A DNA stretch of 11,996 nucleotides, taken from the NCBI GenBank assembly GCA_036278455.1, contig DASULB010000386.1, positions 1-11,996 of the forward strand, read 5' to 3'. The stretch is from FW021-bin31 sp036278455 (GTDB taxonomy: Bacteria; Bacteroidota; Bacteroidia; Chitinophagales; Chitinophagaceae). A program made the translations under genes and the position numbers. Below, piece after piece: positions 6,321 to 11,996 of the stretch (positions are counted from its first letter, which is position 1; each line of letters starts with the position of its first letter). The notes under the pieces are model-generated. The model was not told the DNA's origin and ran no database searches. It saw only the letters and a program-made list of their open reading frames with translations.

Positions 6321-6584
6321 TCTATCAGTGTGTAACATATAGATTGGAGAGTGGCATCCTGCATACCGTTTTCCTACAACTGTCATAACAGTGCCCGCTA
6401 CTCAGGAAGATAACGGGCAGAAGAAACCGCAAATGTTTGTGCTTTACCGGCATGCTCCTGCGGCAGTCGCTTACCATTAAAACCTCCAACATTCGTTCTA
6501 CAGTCAACAAGGCCGTTCGCCTGTCTGTGCGGAATACACTGGCAGCGGGTCAGCCGTGGTGATGATGATTAACAAATACCAAAA

Positions 6585-8915
6585 ATGCGAAAATTAACAA
6601 TGATCTTATCGTTTGCATGTTCCTTTGGATGTTGGCATGACGCCCGGGCCCAACAGCAACATACGGTCAACGGCACCATCAGGGATAAAACTTCGGGTGA
6701 AACACTGATTGGCGCTTCGCTTCATTTGCAGGAAGCACCGTCTTATGGCACTGTAAGCAACACTTATGGATTTTATTCCATTACAGCACCGTCCGGCACC
6801 TATACGTTGATCGCAAGCTATGCAGGTTACCGTTCCGATTCGTTAAAAATAGTCCTGAAAGGAGATGTTTCACAGCCGGTGGCGTTGTCACCAAACAGCG
6901 TGGCCCTGCAAGGCGTGGTGGTGAATTCCGTGAGAAGCGACCGGAATGTCTCTCAACCGATCACGGGGGTGCAAAACCTTTCGATCCAGGAGATAAAAAA
7001 CGTACCGGTCATATTTGGGGAGAAGGATATCTTGAAAACGATCCAGCTCCTGCCTGGTATTAAGTCAGCAGGGGATGGCAACAGCGGTTTTTATGTCAGG
7101 GGAGGAGGTGCCGACCAAAATCTTATTCTGCTTGACGAGGCAACGGTTTACAATGCCTCTCATTTGCTGGGCTTTTTCTCTGCATTTAATTCTGACGCCA
7201 TCAAAGACCTGACGTTGTATAAAGGCGCCATGCCGGCCCGGTATGGCGGCAGGCTATCCTCTGTGGTGGACATTCAGGCAAAAGACGGAAACGACCAGGA
7301 ATTTCATGTAAACGGAGGGCTCGGGCTCATCGCTTCGCGCCTGACGGTCGAAGGCCCGATCGTGAAGGGGAAAGGTTCCTATATCATCAGCGGCAGAAGA
7401 TCCTACGCGGACCTGTTTTTAAAGCTTTCAAATGATTCCACGATCAATAAGACAATACTGTACTTCTACGACCTGAATGCAAAGGCAAATTATGCCATCA
7501 ATGATAAGAACAGGATTTTTTTGTCGGGGTATTTTGGAAGGGATAAACTGGGTTTGAGCGGCTTGTTTGGTATGGACTATGGCAACAGCACCGGCACCCT
7601 GAGGTGGAACCACATCTTCAACGCCAGGTTGTTTTCAAACACTTCGCTTATTTACAGCGACTATAATTATAATATCCATGTGAAATTCGGCACCAATGAC
7701 CTGCTCTTAAAATCAAGGATCCGGGATCTTTCGCTGAAGGAGGATTTTCAATATTATGTCAACAACAAAAATGAAGTAAGTTTTGGATTCAATATCATTC
7801 ACCACAGGATTAACCCCGGGATTGTGGACGCCTCGGCCTCTTCCAGTATTAATTCCCAGACATTGCAAAACAAATATGCCCTGGAAAACGCCCTCTATAT
7901 TTCCAATGACTTTTCTCCATCGGAGAAGCTGAAAATAAATTATGGCCTCCGCCTTTCCGTGTTCAATGTTTTGGGCCCCGGTAATTTCTACCGGTATGAC
8001 CATCAGGGAAATGCCATTGATACGACAAGCTTTTCGGGCAGTAAGATCGTCAAGACTTATTTTAACCTGCAGCCTCGCTTTTCCGCCAGTTACAGGTTAA
8101 ATGAGGTCAGCTCGCTGAAAGCATCCTATAGCAGGAACGTACAGAACCTGCATTTGCTTTCCAACTCGGTATCGAGTAACCCTACCGACATCTGGATACC
8201 GAGTAGTCCCAATGTAAAGCCGGAGATCGCCGACCAGGTTTCTTTCGGATATTACCGGAACTTCCAGGACAACCATTATGAATTTTCCTCTGAGATTTAT
8301 TATAAACGCATGGAAAACCAGATCGACTATAAAGACGGCGCGGAATTAACAGCCAATGAAAATGTAGAGTCACAATTGTTATTTGGAAGAGGCCGGGCCT
8401 ATGGATTGGAATTGTTTTTTAAAAAGAAACAAGGAAGGCTTACCGGCTGGGTCAGTTATACCCTGGCAAGGACGGAACGGAAGATTGATGGCATTAATGA
8501 TGATCGGTGGTATCCCGCAAGGCAGGATCAGACCCATAATATCGCCATCGTTGGCATTTACCGGCTGAATACGAGATGGACGCTATCCGCCAATTGGGTC
8601 TATAACACCGGTAATGCCGTTACTTTTCCCAGTGGTAAATATAATGTCAACGGACAAACGGTTTTCTACTATACCCAAAGGAACGGGTACCGGATGCCTG
8701 CCTATCACCGTCTTGATTTTGCTGCGACCGTGACGGGAAAGAAAAAAAAGAGATGGCAGGGAAGCTGGACCTTTTCCTTATACAATGTGTATGGCAGGGA
8801 AAATGCTTACAGCATCCAGTTTGAGGATGATCCTGATGATCCTACAAAGACAAGGGCCGTCCAGACGACTTTATTCCAGTGGGTGCCCTCGGTGACCTAT
8901 AATTTTAAGTTTTAG
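6585..8915 (+). CDS. TonB-dependent outer-membrane receptor
   Basis: This 776-residue protein has a signal peptide with likely cleavage after Ala22 (DARA|QQQ). Residues about 27-110 form a carboxypeptidase-regulatory-like beta-sandwich (NGTIRDKTSGETLIGASL, then YGFYSITAPSGTYTL). The plug domain spans about 125-235, with KTIQLLPGIKS, GFYVRGGGADQNLILLDEA and GAMPARYGGRLSSVVDI. The rest alternates aromatic and polar residues as expected for a 22-strand barrel and ends in the outer-membrane signature NFKF with terminal Phe. Such receptors import a bound ligand across the outer membrane using TonB-ExbBD energy. It lacks a SusD partner and instead is followed by a DUF4249 lipoprotein, a pairing common in Bacteroidota. 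The ligand is unknown. The ATG at 6585 precedes a good signal peptide. No promoter was found in the 100 bases before it. Confidence 0.92.
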   Translation: MRKLTMILSFACSFGCWHDARAQQQHTVNGTIRDKTSGETLIGASLHLQEAPSYGTVSNTYGFYSITAPSGTYTLIASYAGYRSDSLKIVLKGDVSQPVALSPNSVALQGVVVNSVRSDRNVSQPITGVQNLSIQEIKNVPVIFGEKDILKTIQLLPGIKSAGDGNSGFYVRGGGADQNLILLDEATVYNASHLLGFFSAFNSDAIKDLTLYKGAMPARYGGRLSSVVDIQAKDGNDQEFHVNGGLGLIASRLTVEGPIVKGKGSYIISGRRSYADLFLKLSNDSTINKTILYFYDLNAKANYAINDKNRIFLSGYFGRDKLGLSGLFGMDYGNSTGTLRWNHIFNARLFSNTSLIYSDYNYNIHVKFGTNDLLLKSRIRDLSLKEDFQYYVNNKNEVSFGFNIIHHRINPGIVDASASSSINSQTLQNKYALENALYISNDFSPSEKLKINYGLRLSVFNVLGPGNFYRYDHQGNAIDTTSFSGSKIVKTYFNLQPRFSASYRLNEVSSLKASYSRNVQNLHLLSNSVSSNPTDIWIPSSPNVKPEIADQVSFGYYRNFQDNHYEFSSEIYYKRMENQIDYKDGAELTANENVESQLLFGRGRAYGLELFFKKKQGRLTGWVSYTLARTERKIDGINDDRWYPARQDQTHNIAIVGIYRLNTRWTLSANWVYNTGNAVTFPSGKYNVNGQTVFYYTQRNGYRMPAYHRLDFAATVTGKKKKRWQGSWTFSLYNVYGRENAYSIQFEDDPDDPTKTRAVQTTLFQWVPSVTYNFKF

Positions 8916-8949
8916 CCGAACAACAGTGTACTAAAAAAAAGACATACAG

Positions 8950-9741
8950 ATGAAATTATTGCATATCAAATGGCTTTTATGCGCGGGGGGCCTGATGGCA
9001 ACTGCCTGTACGAAGCCCATCCATGTCAATCTCAATGATGCTTCTCCGCAGCTTGTGATAGAAGGCAATGTGCTCAATACCCCGGGGCCTTATTATGTGC
9101 AGATCCATCAATCGGTCAATTTCAGCGAGCCCAACGTTTATCCGCCGGTATCCGGTGCGGTGGTCATCCTATCGGACAGTACAAGCGGGCTCACCGACAG
9201 GCTCTCGGAAATTACTCCGGGAATTTATGCCACAGACTCTTTGCAGGGTATCCCCGGCCATCATTACCGGTTATTTATATCCATAAAGGGCCATCAGTAT
9301 GCTGCTGCTTCCACGATGCCACAACCTGTAAGCCTGGATTCCGTTACCATTGAGCATATGCATGATTTTGGCACCGATCTCATATTTGCCGTAGCCAACT
9401 TTCAGGACCCGGCAGGCGTCGCCAATTATTACACCTTCCTGGAATTCATTAATGGTAAAAGACCCCACAAGCAAACATTTACCCTGGATGACCGCCTGAG
9501 TGACGGGAAATACATTGTTCAGCAATTCTTTACCGACAGTTCCGATATAAAATCAGGGGATACCGTTTCACTGCAAATGAGCAGTGTGGATAAGCATGTA
9601 TATGATTATTTTAAAGACCTGCCCACCGGGAACAACGGACAATCGGCATCGCCGGCGAACCCCCAAAGCAATATTTCCGGTGGTGTATTGGGATATTTCA
9701 GCGCACAAACCATTCAATTGAAATCGGTCATTACACATTGA
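8950..9741 (+). CDS. DUF4249 lipoprotein, partner of the TonB receptor
   Basis: This 263-residue protein begins with a lipoprotein signal peptide whose lipobox is ATAC, giving a lipidated Cys20. Residues 33-120 carry the DUF4249 N-terminal pattern: LVIEGNVLN, YYVQIHQSVNF, VSGAVVILSD and TPGIYATDSLQGIPGHHYRL. The family's closing signature ANPQSNISGGVLGYFSAQ is at 236-253, so the gene is complete although on the short side. Proteins of this family sit at the outer membrane and are regularly encoded directly after TonB-dependent receptors; a substrate-binding or lid role like SusD is inferred and not proven. The gene starts 34 bases after the receptor stop behind an A-rich stretch (eight A, 8933-8940), consistent with co-transcription and with the weak use of Shine-Dalgarno sequences in this phylum. 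Confidence 0.87.
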   Translation: MKLLHIKWLLCAGGLMATACTKPIHVNLNDASPQLVIEGNVLNTPGPYYVQIHQSVNFSEPNVYPPVSGAVVILSDSTSGLTDRLSEITPGIYATDSLQGIPGHHYRLFISIKGHQYAAASTMPQPVSLDSVTIEHMHDFGTDLIFAVANFQDPAGVANYYTFLEFINGKRPHKQTFTLDDRLSDGKYIVQQFFTDSSDIKSGDTVSLQMSSVDKHVYDYFKDLPTGNNGQSASPANPQSNISGGVLGYFSAQTIQLKSVITH

Positions 9742-9779
9742 TGGTACCGGCAGCGCTACGCTTTCCGCAGTGGCTGATC

Positions 9780-9794
9780 ATGCCTCTTAGGCAT
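9780..9794 (+). terminator. Short hairpin after the DUF4249 gene
   Basis: ATGCCT (9780-9785) and AGGCAT (9789-9794) form a perfect 6-bp stem with a 3-base loop, followed by CTTTCC. It lies 38 bases past the DUF4249 stop. The pyrimidine run is weak, so a terminator role is only plausible. Confidence 0.35.
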
Positions 9795-9995
9795 CTTTCC
9801 AGTCTTTATCGCAGCGTTTATTTTCTACCCCGAAACCTTTCCGCTCCATAAACATAAGATTGCGGGCAGCAAAAAGAAAAGCAAATAAAAGATCTTCCCG
9901 GCCATCTTGTCGATATTGCGTTGTTATCCTTAAGATGCTTTAACACAATGGTAAATCATAATAAGTCACATTCTTGTAAGATAAAATACCCGATT

Positions 9996-11996
9996 TCAAT
10001 TAGTAAGATCGTCTTTCGAATGTTTCGGGATAATGGATGATGGCCCCAGGGAAACGGTTTTTTCACTCGTATTTTCAGCCGTTATAATTTCAGTGGTACT
10101 CTCGCCCGCTACAGGCACATTAAAAACAGACAGTTCATCCTTACTATTAGTCGTCACCTGGACCAGATGTCCATCGAGAAAGGTCGCTTCTGCTTTCCTT
10201 TCGGAGCTGGCCCCGGTTTTTGATATTCCTATACTGACGGAAAGATCTCCCCCTATCTTTCTATCGAATCCCAGGTCAGACGCTTTTAACGGATCGGTAA
10301 TGTGTTCAGCAAAACCGCCCATTTTTACTTTGACCTGCCCTAACCCCGGAGGAGACTTAAACTTGAGTCCAAAGGATACCTTTTCGCCATGACAGGTAAG
10401 CTCATCCTCAAAAAAACCTTTCATCCCCTGCTCTATCTTAAAGCAATTCGGATCCTTGAATTCGTAAATATGATGCACCTTTCGGGCATAGGGGTCAGGC
10501 GCCTGTATGCCGGCAAACATTTTAGTCGCAGGGCAATCAGGCACCGGCATTTGAATATAGCCTACAATGGGCGTATTTATATCCCCCAGCAAGCCGGTCC
10601 ACATTCCATAAGCTTGTATAATAGCCTTTCTGACTTCAAACTCTCTTTTCGCATTAAGGTATTTATTCCATTCATCATTTTTCACTTCGTATATAAAAGG
10701 CGCTGAAGCATCTATATACCATTGAATGGCTTTAGCCGTATGATCGTAATATTCATTCCATATTTTGATTATATAAGCAAGATCGGCATTCTTTGCCTTG
10801 TACATTCTTGGCAACCAAGTACACATCACCTGGTGGCCGCAACGTTCGTCACCTCCACAGGCAGCTAATGCCTGAATATATTGCTTCATCATATCCACGT
10901 CTCTTTGTATAACCTGCTTTCGATACGGTTCGGATTTTTTGCTCAATTTTGTTATCCACCAGGCGGTTCTTTTTTCAAATGAAACGTCAATAGGTGTCAG
11001 CATTTCAACATAATTTCGATAGCTGGCCGGGTATATCATGTATTCTCCCTCTTCATAAGCAGCCTGAACCAGCGGCTTCATGGATCTCAATTGCGCTGTT
11101 AATGAAGCAGAACGTTTTTTCAATTCGTCCAGCGACGCCTTATTTTGTTTGAAACCATCTGCAGTTCCCTGCGTGATCTGTTTAGCATCGTTTATAAATA
11201 CAGGCTTGTAGCGTGTATATTGTATATCATCTACTTGTCCGCCGGGGAAAATGTCTGAACTGTGGCCGTCATTGGGATTAGGGTTGTCGAAAGTGTGGTC
11301 GCCGGTAGGGTCGCTGGTCTGGTGATCCAGATCTCCTTCATTTAAAGCTGCAGTCCCTCCGCACAAACTCGCGAATGCTGTAGAAGGTCCGCCGCCACTG
11401 GCGTTACCGTTGCCTCCAACATATTTGACCTCTTTAGCAAGGCATTGGAACAAGGCAACTATATCTCCTTCGGCAAACGCAATATTCGCCTCTCCTTCCA
11501 GCGCGCTGTTACAGTCCTCATCAATAGCCAGCGCCTTTTCAAAATATTTTTTAGCGGTACCAAAATCCCCATAGTAGGCCGATGCCCAGCCGATATTGGT
11601 ATTAACGGCAGCTTTTCCGGCATCTAAACTGTTGGCATAGAAAAAACACTGCAATGCCTTTTCGTAATCCATCTGTGTGCGAAAAAAGGCGCCCAGATCA
11701 TTGGCCGCCCAGATATTCTTTGGGTTCTTTATAATACCATGACAAATCAGGTCAACTGCTGCGTTTTTTGAAAATCCTAACGCAAGAAAATTTGCCCCCA
11801 AATCGGTAGTGTTAATGGAGGTATCTTTGAGTATTGTATTCAAAGAATAGTGTTGAACCGCATCTAAAGCGGCATCTGCTTTTTTCAGTAACACCCGGGC
11901 AAGCAAAACAAAGGCACTCTCCGAGAGCCCTGGCAGTTTATCCGCATGATGAAAAAGATTTTGTTTTGGTACAGCTTGGTTTGCCAATTGCGTCAT
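9996..11996 (-). CDS. Unrecognised large protein with N-terminal TPR repeats
   Basis: The frame reads 666 residues from an ATG that coincides with the window edge, so the true start may lie further upstream. Three to four TPR-like helix pairs cover about 65-192, best seen in NIWAANDLGAFFRTQMDYEKALQ (94-116) and VNTNIGWASAYYGDFGTAKK (131-150). A flexible Gly/Asn/Asp-rich linker follows (about 193-255), then a Lys-rich predicted helix (about 283-310) and an aromatic-rich helical region to about 480. That region has Cys380, Cys386 and Cys392 at regular six-residue steps with His388 between them. Residues 500-650 look beta-rich, with Cys518 and Cys535. I do not recognise the part after the TPRs as a known domain. 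No signal peptide is visible from this ATG. Base composition appears richer in A/T than in parC. It is convergent with the receptor operon, and its upstream neighbours are outside the window. Confidence 0.8.
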   Translation of the reverse strand: MTQLANQAVPKQNLFHHADKLPGLSESAFVLLARVLLKKADAALDAVQHYSLNTILKDTSINTTDLGANFLALGFSKNAAVDLICHGIIKNPKNIWAANDLGAFFRTQMDYEKALQCFFYANSLDAGKAAVNTNIGWASAYYGDFGTAKKYFEKALAIDEDCNSALEGEANIAFAEGDIVALFQCLAKEVKYVGGNGNASGGGPSTAFASLCGGTAALNEGDLDHQTSDPTGDHTFDNPNPNDGHSSDIFPGGQVDDIQYTRYKPVFINDAKQITQGTADGFKQNKASLDELKKRSASLTAQLRSMKPLVQAAYEEGEYMIYPASYRNYVEMLTPIDVSFEKRTAWWITKLSKKSEPYRKQVIQRDVDMMKQYIQALAACGGDERCGHQVMCTWLPRMYKAKNADLAYIIKIWNEYYDHTAKAIQWYIDASAPFIYEVKNDEWNKYLNAKREFEVRKAIIQAYGMWTGLLGDINTPIVGYIQMPVPDCPATKMFAGIQAPDPYARKVHHIYEFKDPNCFKIEQGMKGFFEDELTCHGEKVSFGLKFKSPPGLGQVKVKMGGFAEHITDPLKASDLGFDRKIGGDLSVSIGISKTGASSERKAEATFLDGHLVQVTTNSKDELSVFNVPVAGESTTEIITAENTSEKTVSLGPSSIIPKHSKDDLTN

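Larger units (their letters stand above)
5754..6584. other. 831-bp gene-free region upstream of the TonB receptor
   Basis: No protein-coding gene was accepted here. The left third contains the octamer repeat (5769-5784) and the 7-bp hairpin (5818-5836); 5840-6095 shows nothing recognisable. From 6099 a -7-like promoter element is followed by a G-rich, strongly folding stretch to about 6320. After it come two simple hairpins: ACTGT 6379-6383 with ACAGT 6388-6392, and TGCCCG 6392-6397 with CGGGCA 6414-6419. They share base 6392, so they cannot both form fully. The last 100 bases before the receptor gene have no clear promoter, so the receptor may be transcribed from far upstream. Confidence 0.55.

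Noticed and set aside
6095..6364. 89-residue open frame on the minus strand over the folded region
   Set aside because: It has no family resemblance, no start context and a His/Pro-rich composition expected from reading a G-rich structured sequence backwards; the RNA stems explain the region better.

Overview
The window reads as a chromosomal segment of a member of the Bacteroidota, most likely Chitinophagaceae or a close relative. Three things point there: a Bacteroidota-type topoisomerase IV A subunit embedded in a DUF1835/cupin cluster, a TonB-dependent receptor with an N-terminal carboxypeptidase-regulatory-like domain paired with a DUF4249 lipoprotein, and promoter-like sequences of the TTTG / TAnnTTTG type instead of classical -35/-10 boxes. 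This assignment rests on family recognition alone; no search was run.

Positions 1-3556 (+) hold a tight block: the 3' end of a DUF1835/DUF3658-type protein, a small cupin protein that overlaps it by 17 bases, and parC (topoisomerase IV subunit A). Its partner parE is expected just upstream, outside the window. A convergent Dabb-family gene (3677-3988, -) follows. It has a strong promoter match so close to its ATG that its mRNA should be nearly leaderless, and a duplicated 21-bp 3' end.

Positions 3989-4517 are non-coding and carry divergent promoter candidates, a 9-bp hairpin and an orphan Shine-Dalgarno-like sequence. They precede an MFS transporter of the sialate:H+ symporter/carboxylate type (4518-5753, +). 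Positions 5754-6584 form an 830-bp gene-free stretch. Within it, about 6100-6320 looks like a promoter followed by a compactly folded RNA of unknown identity; this is the most interesting unexplained part of the window.

Positions 6585-9741 (+) encode an outer-membrane TonB-dependent receptor and its DUF4249 lipoprotein partner, probably one uptake unit of unknown substrate. After a 254-bp convergent gap, the rest (9996-11996, -) is a long gene for an unrecognised protein with an N-terminal TPR region, a Gly/Asn/Asp-rich linker, a Cys-rich helical middle and a beta-rich C-terminus. It may continue past the window edge.

No CRISPR array, transposase, tRNA or rRNA was seen. A 16-base sequence made of two GCACATGA octamers occurs twice in inverted orientation, once supplying the parC start codon.
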